Source: Truepera sp.
Lineage (GTDB): Bacteria; Deinococcota; Deinococci; Deinococcales; Trueperaceae
Direction: 5' to 3'
DNA length: 34,998 bases
Assembly: GCA_018333775.1 (NCBI GenBank)
Contig: JAGXSO010000153.1
Location: 1 to 34,998 of the forward strand
The position numbers were made by a program, and so were the translations under genes. Below the pieces are notes generated by a model. The model made no database searches. It was not told the DNA's origin and saw only the letters and a program-made list of their open reading frames with translations. Below, piece after piece: positions 1 through 7,787 of the stretch. How positions within the stretch are numbered: the first letter of the stretch is position 1; each line of letters starts with the position of its first letter.

Positions 1-1
1 C

Positions 2-259
<258 letters not shown>

Positions 260-284
260 CTTTTAAGACGGTTGCTTTCGCTTG

Positions 285-367
285 AACTTCGGTCGAATGC
301 CCATGCTGCCCAAGGCTCAGCATCAGCGGCAGCGCGCAGCGCCGGCCGCTGGCTGCCATTGTTAGGC
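285..367 (-). repeat. attC-like (integron recombination) sequence, probable remnant
   Basis: On the minus strand, GCCTAAC (367-361) directly follows the small membrane-protein gene. It continues as GCCTAACAATGGCAGCCAG and then folds: CAGCGGC pairs with GCCGCTG further on. A GCCTAAC start, an imperfect hairpin and a position just behind a stop codon are features of attC sites. The opposite core site (GTTRRRY) is not clear; GTTCAAG near 290 is the nearest candidate. The first 11 bases (GCCTAACAATG) and GCAGCCAG recur in the attC-like site at 17675. The left boundary is approximate. Confidence 0.45.
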
Positions 368-381
368 GACAGGTGCTAAGG

Positions 382-603
382 CTAGCCCTTCTTGTTCCCG
401 AAAAACAGGAGCGCGCCGCCGATCACAATCGCCCCCACGCCAGCCCAAATCGGGACGTTGACCGTGTCCGTCTCCTTTACCGTCAGCTCGATCGGCCCCA
501 CTTTCGTCGTGTGGGTGTCCTTGGTGTAGCTGAAGCCTCCGTACACCAACCCCAAGACGCCGGCCACGATCAGCACGATTGCCGCAATTTTGACTCCGCT
601 CAC
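382..603 (-). CDS. small two-helix membrane protein (DUF3185-like)
   Basis: This 73-residue protein has two hydrophobic helices (about residues 4-23 and 51-68) around a polar, probably extracytoplasmic, stretch rich in T, K and E, and ends in FFGNKKG. The architecture resembles the DUF3185 family of short inner-membrane proteins, for which I know no defined role. The start is GTG at 603, preceded by AAGGAG at eight bases. It lies 48 bp downstream of another tiny membrane protein on the same strand, so the two may be co-transcribed. An attC-like sequence follows its stop, so the gene may be a captured cassette. The family assignment rests on the helix pattern and remembered consensus only. Confidence 0.7.
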   Translation of the reverse strand: MSGVKIAAIVLIVAGVLGLVYGGFSYTKDTHTTKVGPIELTVKETDTVNVPIWAGVGAIVIGGALLFFGNKKG

Positions 604-651
604 TTTGTCTTCTCCTTGTCAAGGTAACTCATCAGAATCGCTACAGAGTGG

Positions 652-798
652 CTACACACGTCGACCTCGAATGACACGAAGCAGAATCACCACGACCGCG
701 ATGACCAAAAGGACATGAATGAGTCCGCCCATGGTGTTCGCGGTGACGAAACCCAGAAGCCAGAGGACGATCAGGACAACTGCAATGGTCTCAAGCAT
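652..798 (-). CDS. tiny lmo0937-like membrane protein
   Basis: This is a 48-residue ORF. It begins MLETIAVVLIVLWLLGFV, then has TANTMGGLIHVLLVIAVVVILLR split across the turn, and ends in RVIRGRRV. Two helices separated by a short TxxTMGGLIH loop are the signature of the lmo0937 family of stress-associated small membrane proteins. The function is unknown to me. The start ATG at 798 has an excellent ribosome site (AAGGAG, six to seven bases upstream). The basic C-terminus suggests a cytoplasmic end. It precedes the DUF3185-like gene and probably shares its transcript. Confidence 0.75.
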   Translation of the reverse strand: MLETIAVVLIVLWLLGFVTANTMGGLIHVLLVIAVVVILLRVIRGRRV

Positions 799-1243
799 TT
801 TGCTTCTCCTTTTTCCATGACTTGGCGAATCGCAAACCTAGCGCTCCGCTGCCGCCAAACTCTTGTTTAAACCTCAACTTGCTGGATATTGTCCCGTTTG
901 GGGAGATAAACCGCAATGTCAAAAGCCGAGATGCCGAGAAGGTATTCAATCATCTCCTTTTCTTAACGAGGTTCACAAGGCCATGCGACTGCTTCACATA
1001 AGCCGTAAAACCGAAGCCTCGTGCTTGCACTACATTATAGACTTCATCAGGTTTTACTGCAAGCGGAATCGTACATAGATGGAAGCGGCTGAAATCAGGG
1101 GTTACCTCTCTGTGCCCAGCAGGTCGTCCAAACGAGTCCGAACGAAGCGAGAACACGTTTTTGCGAGCACACGCTTTATGGCGGCCATATCTGCGCTGGT
1201 GTGGAGTCATCCGAAATTCGCTTTGAGGGGCAGGGGGTGCCGG
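799..1243. other. intergenic accessory stretch, no assignable gene
   Basis: This 445 bp stretch is visibly richer in A/T between about 850 and 1080 than its neighbours. On the minus strand an 86-codon frame (1210-950) ends in TGA inside AGGAGATGATTG, and the overlapping ATG at 953 opens a 28-codon frame ending at 867. The overlap and the AAGGAG in front look like translational coupling, but neither product resembles a family I know. Bases 1130-1150 (CCGAACGAAGCGAGA) resemble a motif also present at about 5793 (CCGAACGAAGTGAGA). I read this as decayed mobile or phage-type DNA. Confidence 0.4.
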
Positions 1244-2038
1244 TCATGGCCCAAGCGCCAGCAAGGCCCGGTGCTCGCTCTCCATCCCCAAGCGCTCGGC
1301 TGCGGTGAGTGCCTCCTGCCACAGCGCTTCGTCCCAGGCTAGCTCCAGGCTGGCCCGCAGGATTTTGACCTCCAAAGGTTTGTGGGGGGCCTGAGCCGCT
1401 ACCTGCCGCGCTGTGGCCAACACACTCAGGTCGCGCGTTGCCAGCCCCAGCGACAGCAGCGCCCGGCTTTCGCCGACGCGATCATTGACCAGCTGGGCAC
1501 GATCCAGCGCCTTGCGCGCCAAACCTGCCCCTTTGCGCGGATTTTTCCAACCCAGATGAGCCTGAGCCAATCCGGCCAAAGGGGCGATGCTCAGCCCAAG
1601 GTCGGTCGCTAGTTCGGTCAGCCCGAGGGCCTGTCCGAACCTTTCGACCGCTTCACGCGAGAGCGCTTGGTCGAGGGCCAACTCCCCCTGAACGCATAAG
1701 GCGGCTATGGCCAGCGCACCGTCGGCACTGCTGCGGGCTCGGGCCAGCGCCGCAGCCAGCGCAGGGGCGGCCCCGGCCACGTCGCCAAGGTAACGCAGCG
1801 CGTTGCCGAGCTGAAGGTAAGCGTAGCCGTCGCCCATCTCGGTAGCCTGCCGCAAGACTTCGACGGCGGTACGGAGCTGTCCCAGGCGGATGCGGATAGC
1901 GCCGAGGCGGGTCAGTAGCCGGTGGTAGGCGGCCTCCTTAGCGTAGGGCAGGAGGCGGGCCAGGCGGTCGGCGGCCTCGTCGAGTTGGCCGCTGGCAACC
2001 AGCGCTGCTACCGCCTGCTCTTGGCTTGAGAGCTCCAT
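1244..2038 (-). CDS. TPR-like repeat protein, probably cytoplasmic
   Basis: This 264-residue protein has no signal peptide. It is almost entirely alpha-helical and rich in A and L, with degenerate tetratricopeptide helices: residues 7-40 (AVAALVASGQLDEAADRLARL), 45-65, 72-95 (YAYLQLGNALRYLGDVAGAA) and further pairs to the end. Such proteins usually act as protein-interaction scaffolds; no enzymatic motif is visible. The ATG at 2038 lies one base after the stop of the beta-barrel gene (TAG-C-ATG), so the two are translationally coupled. This hints that it could assist or be regulated with an envelope protein. Individual repeats are too diverged to count with certainty. Confidence 0.75.
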   Translation of the reverse strand: MELSSQEQAVAALVASGQLDEAADRLARLLPYAKEAAYHRLLTRLGAIRIRLGQLRTAVEVLRQATEMGDGYAYLQLGNALRYLGDVAGAAPALAAALARARSSADGALAIAALCVQGELALDQALSREAVERFGQALGLTELATDLGLSIAPLAGLAQAHLGWKNPRKGAGLARKALDRAQLVNDRVGESRALLSLGLATRDLSVLATARQVAAQAPHKPLEVKILRASLELAWDEALWQEALTAAERLGMESEHRALLALGP

Positions 2039-2039
2039 G

Positions 2040-2978
2040 CTAAAAGCGGAAGCTGTAGCTCATCAAGAGACTGATGGGGGGCAGGTCGCTGGCGGGCGCT
2101 ACCAGCAGGTGGAGGCTTAGCTCCCCCGGCCCGGCCGGGCCTTGCAGCAGCGCCGTGGCGCGGTAGGGGAGAGCGTCGGTGCGGTAGGGCTCCAGGGCTA
2201 GCTCGAGCCTCCCCTGCCAGCCCTCCTCCACGGGACCGCTGAGGTTAAGCCGCACCCCCGGCCACAGGCCGAGGCTGCCGTAACCCAGCCACAGTGAGGC
2301 GCTAGTAGCCGGCAGTCCACGGCGCCAGCGATACTCGAAGCCCGTAGCCACGTAGCCGCGCACCGCGCCCGGTGCCAGGTCAGCCAGCAGCAGCACCCGC
2401 CCGTCATCTTGCTCGACTAGCCGCCGCAGCTGCAAGGCGGCACTTAAGCGCCCGCCAAAACCCTGTCCGGTTAAATAACTCAGGTCAGGATCGAGTTCAA
2501 GGATGATGTTGCGCTCCAGACGGTAGGTCAGGCCCGCCCCCAGGCTTAGGCCAATCCCACCCGCCCACGCTTCAGGGAGGCGGGGCCGGGCGTCGGCCTC
2601 GAACGCTTCGCGCAGGTCGAACTGGCCGGGATCGGTGTTAAAGGCTGCTATGCGACCGCGCACCGCTACCGCGCCGATGACCGCCGCACCGTGCAGCCGG
2701 GTGCTGAATTGTCCGTCGGTGGCCAGGTCGCTGCGCCCAGACAGCACCACATTGCCGACAGGGCCCAGGCTCAAGGTGGTGCGCAGCCCCAGGCCGAGCT
2801 CGAGCGGCCCCGACACCGCCCCGGCAGCGCGCAGATCGAGTCGGAGGTTGCCGAGAGCCAGGTTATAGAGTGCCACTTCGGGTTTGGGCGCGTCGCTGCT
2901 GACCGTTAGCCCCAGCGAGGCGCTTTGCGCCCAGGCGGCAGTGCTTAGCAGGGCCAACAGCACTAGCCAGCGCTTCAT
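2040..2978 (-). CDS. secreted outer-membrane beta-barrel-type protein, unknown role
   Basis: I chose the ATG at 2978 (312 residues) because MKRWLVLLALLSTAAWAQ is a complete signal peptide with cleavage expected after AWA. A TATGCT box also sits seven bases upstream, which would give an almost leaderless mRNA. The mature part is a succession of short alternating amphipathic strands (LELGLGLRTTLSL, GRLSAALQLRRL, GYVATGFEYRWRR, WQGRLELALEPY, GELSLHLLVAP). It ends in SYSFRF, the terminal-Phe signature of outer-membrane barrels. No binding motif is recognisable. An upstream in-frame start at 2990 is possible but would overlap the -10 box. Confidence 0.75.
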   Translation of the reverse strand: MKRWLVLLALLSTAAWAQSASLGLTVSSDAPKPEVALYNLALGNLRLDLRAAGAVSGPLELGLGLRTTLSLGPVGNVVLSGRSDLATDGQFSTRLHGAAVIGAVAVRGRIAAFNTDPGQFDLREAFEADARPRLPEAWAGGIGLSLGAGLTYRLERNIILELDPDLSYLTGQGFGGRLSAALQLRRLVEQDDGRVLLLADLAPGAVRGYVATGFEYRWRRGLPATSASLWLGYGSLGLWPGVRLNLSGPVEEGWQGRLELALEPYRTDALPYRATALLQGPAGPGELSLHLLVAPASDLPPISLLMSYSFRF

Positions 2979-2985
2979 AGCGTTG

Positions 2986-2991
2986 AGCATA
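2986..2991 (-). promoter_or_regulatory. -10 box TATGCT for leaderless start of beta-barrel gene
   Basis: The minus strand reads TATGCT, seven bases, ATG. A TTGAAG lies 15 bases upstream as a weak -35. This TANNNT-to-start distance fits leaderless transcription and argues for the start at 2978. Confidence 0.45.
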
Positions 2992-3121
2992 CTGCGTGGA
3001 AGGCAGCTTCAAATGAGGCCGCGCCGACATAAGCTCATAGAAGCTGTGCGCCGAACGTGTTACACTCACCAACGGCATGCCATTGCTTGGGTGCTAGTGA
3101 TTGAAAGTTGGTTGACCATGT

Positions 3122-3168
3122 GGGGCCGCCCCTGCTCGCTCCTGGCTTCTAGCTCCTGTTTTCGGAGG
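3122..3168 (+). repeat. heptad leader repeat, copy A (upstream of glgP)
   Basis: GGGGCCGCCCC is followed by degenerate 7-mers (GCTCGCT, CCTGGCT, TCTAGCT, CCTGTTT) and TTCGGAGGAATTG, the ribosome site of glgP. Twenty bases (CTCCTGGCTTCTAGCTCCTG) are shared with copy B apart from edge differences. The GGAGGAATTG stretch recurs in copy E. No upstream ORF like those of the other copies is obvious here, although an ATG at 3118 runs through the repeats. Confidence 0.7.
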
Positions 3169-3175
3169 AATTGTT

Positions 3176-5719
3176 ATGAGCATTCTTGGACGCGTGACCA
3201 TCCTACCGCAGTTACCTAAACGCATTGCCAGGCTTAAGGAGTTGGCCTATAACCTCTACTGGACCTGGAACCCGGAAGCGCGCGCCTGCTTCAGGCGCCT
3301 CGACCGGGAGCTATGGGAAGCCGTGCAGCACAACCCGGTTAAGCTGCTGCGCGACGTGAGTCAGGACAAGCTCGAGCCGGCCGCTAAGAGCAGCGAGTAC
3401 CTGGAGCTTTATGATCGGGTAATCGCCGCATTCGACCGCTACCTCGGCAAGACCGATACCTGGTACCGGGCAGAGCATGGTGGGCTCGAGCACAGCTATG
3501 CCTACTTCTGCATGGAGTACGGCTGGCACGAAGCGATGGCCATCTATTCGGGCGGCCTGGGGGTGCTGGCAGGTGACCACACCAAGGCGGCCTCTAACTT
3601 AGGCGTGCCGTTGGTCGGGGTAGGGCTCTGGTACCCTGAGGGGTACTTCCATCAGCGCGTTGCCGATGACGGCCGGCAAGAAGCCATCTACCACCGGCTG
3701 AGCCCGCTGGATGTGGCTATGACGCTGGTTCGCAACGACCGTGGGGACGAAGTAAGGGTCAAGGTCAACCTCTCGGGTCGCGATGTGGTAATCCGCGCCT
3801 GGCGCATTCAGGTGGGGCGGGTGCCGGTCTACCTGCTTGATACCGACCTGCCCGAGAACGATCCTAGCGACCGGGCGCTGCTGGCCAGGCTCTACGGTGG
3901 CGACCAGCGCACCCGGATAGCACAGGAGATAGTGCTTGGCATCGGCGGGGTGCGGGTGCTACGGGCTATAGGGATTAACCCCACTACCTGGCACATGAAC
4001 GAGGGCCATAGCGCCTTTATGGTGCTCGAGCGCTGCCGCGAGCTGATTGAACAGGGTCTGACCTTCGATCAGGCGCGGGAGTTCGTGACTGCCGGCACGG
4101 TCTTTACGGTCCACACCCCGGTTCCGGCCGGGAACGACGCCTTCCCCTTTGATCTCATCGGCCAGTATTTTAGCGGTTATTGGGGGAGCTTGGGCTTAAG
4201 CCAGCAGCAGTTTTTTGACCTGGCCCGCTTTGATCACGGCTGGGGGCCGGTATTTAGCATGCCGGCCTTGGCGCTGCGCTTCTCTTCAGGGCGCAACGGC
4301 GTCTCCAAGCTTCACGGCGAGACCAGCCGCCGCATCTGGAACGACCTATGGCCGGAGGTGCCGACCGCCGAGGTGCCGATCGGCCATGTGACTAACGGGG
4401 TGCATGCACCGACCTGGGTGAGTCCGCAGATCGAGGCGCTGTGCGATGAGGTCCTCCCCCAAGACTGGCGAGCCCGCCGGGAGGATATGCAGCTGTGGCA
4501 AGCGTTCCTGAAGGTAGATAATACCAAGTTCTGGCAGGCCCGCCAGGATATCAAGGAAGAAGGGGTCAGATTCTTGCGCCGCCGGGTACTAGCGCAAAAG
4601 ACCCGCCACGGCGCCAGCCCGACCGCACTGCAAGATGCTAGCCACCTTTTTGATCCGCACGCGCTGACCATCGGCTTTGCCCGGCGCTTTGCCACTTACA
4701 AGCGGGCCACCTTAATCTTCCGCGACCTCGACCGCTTGGCGCGGCTCTTAGATCAGCCCGAACGGCCGGTGCAGCTAGTCTTTGCGGGCAAGGCGCACCC
4801 GGCTGATAAGCCGGGTCAGGAGCTAATCGCCCAGATTCACAACCTTTCCAAAGACCCGCGCTTTGTCGGCAAGGTCCTTTTTGTTGAGGACTACGACATG
4901 GCGGTGGGACGGACGCTGACCCGCAGTGTCGATGTCTGGCTGAATAATCCGCGGCGCCCCAACGAAGCTTCGGGAACCAGTGGCGAGAAAGCGGGGATGA
5001 ACGGCGTCCTGAACCTGTCGATTCTGGACGGCTGGTGGCCCGAGGGCTACGACGGTCAGAACGGCTGGGCCATCGGCTTACCGGTGAACCACGAGAATAA
5101 CGAGCTAGGGGATGCCTTTGATGCCGATGCGCTCTACGGGTTGCTCGAGCGCTCGGTGGTGCCCCTTTACTACGACCGCGATGAGCACGGCATCCCCCAA
5201 GCCTGGGTAGAGCGGGCCAAGCGGGCGGTAGCCACCCTGACGCCGGCATTTAACGCCCGCCGCATGGTAAAAGACTACGTTGTGAGCTACTACGCGCCGG
5301 CCTCGCAGCGCGCTGCGGCCATGGCGGCTGAGGGCTATGCCGCGGCCACTGCCTTGGCCAGCCGCCGCCGCCACCTGCAAAACCACTGGCCGAGCCTTTA
5401 CTTTAGCGCAAGGCCTTTCCAGGACGGCATCTATCATATTGGCGACGAGCTCGAGATCGAGGTGGTGTTAAACGGGCGCGAGATTGACCTCGACGAACTT
5501 AGGGTCGAGCTGGTCTACAGCCGTGAAAGCGATCAGCTTAATCACAACCTCCATACTGTGACGATGGCTTGTCAGGAGCGTTATCCCGACGGCGGCGGCC
5601 TGTATAAGGTGCGCTTCAAGCCGGTAATCAGCGGGCGCCTCGCCTATGGGGTGCGGGTAATCCCGGTAGTGCCGGAACTGCCTAGCCCCTTCGACCTGGG
5701 CCTGATCCGCTGGGCCTAG
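3176..5719 (+). CDS. glgP: alpha-glucan (maltodextrin/glycogen) phosphorylase, Thermus type
   Basis: This 847-residue enzyme is a PLP-dependent GT35 phosphorylase that releases glucose-1-phosphate from alpha-1,4-glucans in the cytosol. The N-terminus (LPKRIARLKELAYNLYWTWN, residues 13-32) is the DUF3417-like segment of the short Thermus/Thermotoga type. YSGGLGVLAGDH (124-135), HMNEGHSAF (273-281) and HTPVPAGND (313-321) form the active-site core. EASGTSGEKAGMNG places the PLP lysine at K605; the Glu before it replaces the Met of many relatives. GGAGGA lies seven bases before the ATG, directly behind a heptad leader repeat. The GH13 enzyme at 10394 probably supplies oligosaccharides, and pgi at the right end acts further along the same route. 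A C-terminal domain after residue 740 is beta-rich. Confidence 0.95.
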   Translation: MSILGRVTILPQLPKRIARLKELAYNLYWTWNPEARACFRRLDRELWEAVQHNPVKLLRDVSQDKLEPAAKSSEYLELYDRVIAAFDRYLGKTDTWYRAEHGGLEHSYAYFCMEYGWHEAMAIYSGGLGVLAGDHTKAASNLGVPLVGVGLWYPEGYFHQRVADDGRQEAIYHRLSPLDVAMTLVRNDRGDEVRVKVNLSGRDVVIRAWRIQVGRVPVYLLDTDLPENDPSDRALLARLYGGDQRTRIAQEIVLGIGGVRVLRAIGINPTTWHMNEGHSAFMVLERCRELIEQGLTFDQAREFVTAGTVFTVHTPVPAGNDAFPFDLIGQYFSGYWGSLGLSQQQFFDLARFDHGWGPVFSMPALALRFSSGRNGVSKLHGETSRRIWNDLWPEVPTAEVPIGHVTNGVHAPTWVSPQIEALCDEVLPQDWRARREDMQLWQAFLKVDNTKFWQARQDIKEEGVRFLRRRVLAQKTRHGASPTALQDASHLFDPHALTIGFARRFATYKRATLIFRDLDRLARLLDQPERPVQLVFAGKAHPADKPGQELIAQIHNLSKDPRFVGKVLFVEDYDMAVGRTLTRSVDVWLNNPRRPNEASGTSGEKAGMNGVLNLSILDGWWPEGYDGQNGWAIGLPVNHENNELGDAFDADALYGLLERSVVPLYYDRDEHGIPQAWVERAKRAVATLTPAFNARRMVKDYVVSYYAPASQRAAAMAAEGYAAATALASRRRHLQNHWPSLYFSARPFQDGIYHIGDELEIEVVLNGREIDLDELRVELVYSRESDQLNHNLHTVTMACQERYPDGGGLYKVRFKPVISGRLAYGVRVIPVVPELPSPFDLGLIRWA

Positions 5720-5732
5720 GGCGCTTTGGCTT

Positions 5733-5885
5733 TATACTGGCCTTGAAAGGAATGGCGCATGAAAGCAGGGCGAACTTCAGCGAAGCTTCGACCCGAACGA
5801 AGTGAGAGCGGTAGCGGCGTAGCCGTCCAAGGCTCGCCCCTACTGGCTCCTGACTCCTGGCTTCTAGCTCCTGGTTTTTAAGGAG
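5733..5885 (+). promoter_or_regulatory. leader of LCP gene with -10 box, uORF and heptad repeat (copy B)
   Basis: TATACT (5733-5738) is a good -10 box without a clear -35. It is followed by AAAGGA and an ATG at 5759 that opens a 40-codon frame. The leader contains inverted segments (CTTCAGCGAAG; GGTAGCGGCGTAGCC), the block GGCTCGCCCCTACTGG, and then 7-mers CTCCTGA, CTCCTGG, CTTCTAG, CTCCTGG up to TTTTTAAGGAG. The uORF stop TAA (5879-5881) overlaps the AAGGAG of the LCP gene, an arrangement suited to translational coupling. Confidence 0.6.
5759..5881 (+). CDS. possible 40-aa upstream ORF in the LCP leader
   Basis: The ATG has AAAGGA seven bases upstream and starts MKAGRTSAK, comparable with MKIGRPRG in the patatin leader. 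The frame runs through the heptad repeats (PLLAPDSWLLAPGF) and stops on the ribosome site of the next gene. Its composition reflects the repeat, so translation for its own sake is doubtful; a regulatory or coupling role is the more likely reading. Confidence 0.3.
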   Translation: MKAGRTSAKLRPERSESGSGVAVQGSPLLAPDSWLLAPGF

Positions 5886-5890
5886 TCTCC

Positions 5891-7174
5891 TTGCCGATCT
5901 GGTTAGCGCGTCTGCTGCAGGTGGTGGGGGCGCTTATTGCGCTGGCGGGCTTGAGCGGCTACTGGCTCAGCCGTGACGTGCCGCGCAGCCTCCTCGGTGA
6001 GGCCGAGCGGGCGCTTATCAACCCCCGCGGTGAGTTCCAGGTCAGCTTCGTGGTGGCGGGCCGCGACAAGCTCTATCTGGAAGCGGCAGGCGCCCCTATC
6101 TACGACGCTCGGGGTCGGATCATCGGACGGAGGGCGCCCGCCAGGGCTACCGCCTACGGCGTCGAGACCGACACCATCTTGTACGTCACTCTGGTGGGCA
6201 ACGATCTCACCATCGTGGCCATCCCCCGCGATATCTACCTGCCAGAGTACGGCAGGCGCATCAACGCGGTGTATGTCAGAGGCGGCGCTGACACCTTGCG
6301 GCAGGCGGTCAGCGGCCTACTGGGCCTGCCGGTTGACTATTACGCCATTATCAACATCGACATCTTCCAGCGCCTGATCGACGCGGTAGGTGGTGTGCGG
6401 GTCAACGTTCCCTACCGGATGCGGCATACTGACCACGCCGCTGGGTTATTTATCGATCTACAGCCCGGCCCGCAGTGGTTAGATGGCGAGCGAGCCTCGC
6501 ACTTCGTGCGCTACCGAGGGGCGGTCGGCGACGATTTTCGGCGCATTGACAACGTCAAGACCTTAGCCGGCGCGTTTTTGGCGCGACTCAGAGAGCTTAA
6601 CCTAGCAGTGATCGGAGCGCTGCCGCAGCTAATCGATACCTACTTCGACGAAGTTGAGACCAACGCCTCACCGATGTTGGCGGCGCAGCTGCTACCACAG
6701 CTGGGCAGCTTGCGGCTGCAAGCCTTTACCCTGCCGGCGCGGGCGCAAGAGGGGAGTGCGGCGCTGCGTACCGATCCGCACGAGGTCGAGGCGTTTTTGG
6801 CCCAGGTCTTCGGCGGTCAGGCCAGAGCGCTTACGCAGGCCCCCGCTACCACCCTGCTCATCACCAACCGCAGCGGCGTGCCGGGGCTAGCCGAGACGCT
6901 AAGAGCGCGCCTGGTGCAGCTTGGCATCCCTGAGGCGCAGCTGCTGACCCGAGATGCCTCGCTTGACCCGACCCCCTCTAGGGTGTTGGCCGAGGCCGGG
7001 CAGCTACCGGCGGCGGCCTATTATGCCGAGCTGCTACACCTGGGCTGGCAGCAGGTCCATCGGCTCGAGGCGCCCCGCGGCCATCAAGGGCTCGAGCTGG
7101 TGCTGAGCCAGGACGTCGCTAATTGGCTGGGGGAGCTGGTGCTGGCAGGCGCCGAGGGCGGCCCTGGCAACTGA
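5891..7174 (+). CDS. LytR-CpsA-Psr (LCP) family protein with LytR_C domain
   Basis: This 427-residue protein starts at TTG 5891, six bases after AAGGAG. A single membrane anchor lies at residues 4-26 and the rest is extracytoplasmic. LCP core motifs follow: ETDTI, IPRDIYLPEYGRRINAVY (108-126), IDAVGGVRVNV, and LDGERASHFVRYRG with downstream DDFRRIDN carrying conserved Asp and Arg residues. Residues from about 318 (LLITNRSGVPGLAETLRARL) form a LytR_C domain. The family transfers polyprenyl-linked glycopolymers to the cell wall, so a role in anchoring surface polymers is expected, but the acceptor is unknown. The position behind a repeat leader and before an HD hydrolase gives no extra clue. 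Confidence 0.88.
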   Translation: MPIWLARLLQVVGALIALAGLSGYWLSRDVPRSLLGEAERALINPRGEFQVSFVVAGRDKLYLEAAGAPIYDARGRIIGRRAPARATAYGVETDTILYVTLVGNDLTIVAIPRDIYLPEYGRRINAVYVRGGADTLRQAVSGLLGLPVDYYAIINIDIFQRLIDAVGGVRVNVPYRMRHTDHAAGLFIDLQPGPQWLDGERASHFVRYRGAVGDDFRRIDNVKTLAGAFLARLRELNLAVIGALPQLIDTYFDEVETNASPMLAAQLLPQLGSLRLQAFTLPARAQEGSAALRTDPHEVEAFLAQVFGGQARALTQAPATTLLITNRSGVPGLAETLRARLVQLGIPEAQLLTRDASLDPTPSRVLAEAGQLPAAAYYAELLHLGWQQVHRLEAPRGHQGLELVLSQDVANWLGELVLAGAEGGPGN

Positions 7175-7193
7175 TTAGCGAAGCATTGCGCGG

Positions 7194-7199
7194 TAGACT
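7194..7199 (+). promoter_or_regulatory. -10 box TAGACT, leaderless start of HD gene
   Basis: TAGACT sits six bases before the ATG at 7206, with no purine-rich ribosome site in between. This suggests the HD gene is transcribed leaderless from its own promoter. Confidence 0.4.
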
Positions 7200-7205
7200 A
7201 AGGCC

Positions 7206-7787
7206 ATGACGCTCTCCCGTGCAGCTGCTTACCAACTGATGACCGAGTGGACCGAGTCGGATAGTCTCCGCAAGCATATGCTGGCGGTCGAGGCGGCCGT
7301 GGTAGCCTATGCCGAGCGCTTCGGCGAAGACCAAACCAAGTGGGCGGTTACCGCGCTCCTGCACGACTTCGATTACGAGCGCCATCCCACCATCGGCGAA
7401 AACGGCCACCCGGTGGTGGGGGTGCGCCATCTGCGCCGGCTTGGCTACCCGGAGGATGTGCTAGAGGCCATCTTAGGACACGCCGACTTTCTCGAAGTGC
7501 CGCGCACTTCGCTGTTGGCCAAGACCCTCTACGCCTGCGACGAGGTGACCGGCCTGATCACCGCCGCGGTGCTGGTTAGGCCGGACAAGGATATCGCCCA
7601 CCTGGAGGTAGGCAGCCTCAAGAAGAAGTTCAAGGACAAGGCCTTTGCCCGCGGGGTAAACCGCGAGGACATCAGGCGTGGCGCTGAGGAGTTGGGCATC
7701 GAGCTGTGGGAGCATGTCAGCTTGGTGCTCGCGGCCATGCAGCAAATGGCCGCAGTGCTGGGGTTAGACGGGCGCCTGGCGCGCTAA
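7206..7787 (+). CDS. HD-domain phosphohydrolase
   Basis: This 193-residue cytoplasmic protein has an HD metal-binding pattern: H24, the H53-D54 pair in LLHDFDYERH, H60 and H68, then H92 and D112 in CDEVTG. This is the layout of small HDIG/HD hydrolases that cleave phosphomonoesters or nucleotides. The natural substrate cannot be told from sequence. The C-terminal part (residues 135-190) is helical with KKKFKDKAFARGVNRED. Its own -10 box suggests independent expression. The stop overlaps the stop of the convergent signal peptidase gene by four bases. Confidence 0.85.
   Translation: MTLSRAAAYQLMTEWTESDSLRKHMLAVEAAVVAYAERFGEDQTKWAVTALLHDFDYERHPTIGENGHPVVGVRHLRRLGYPEDVLEAILGHADFLEVPRTSLLAKTLYACDEVTGLITAAVLVRPDKDIAHLEVGSLKKKFKDKAFARGVNREDIRRGAEELGIELWEHVSLVLAAMQQMAAVLGLDGRLAR

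Noticed and set aside
4638..5249. 203-codon minus-strand frame inside glgP
   Set aside because: It is a shadow of the GC-rich phosphorylase gene, with R/S/P-rich composition and no motif.
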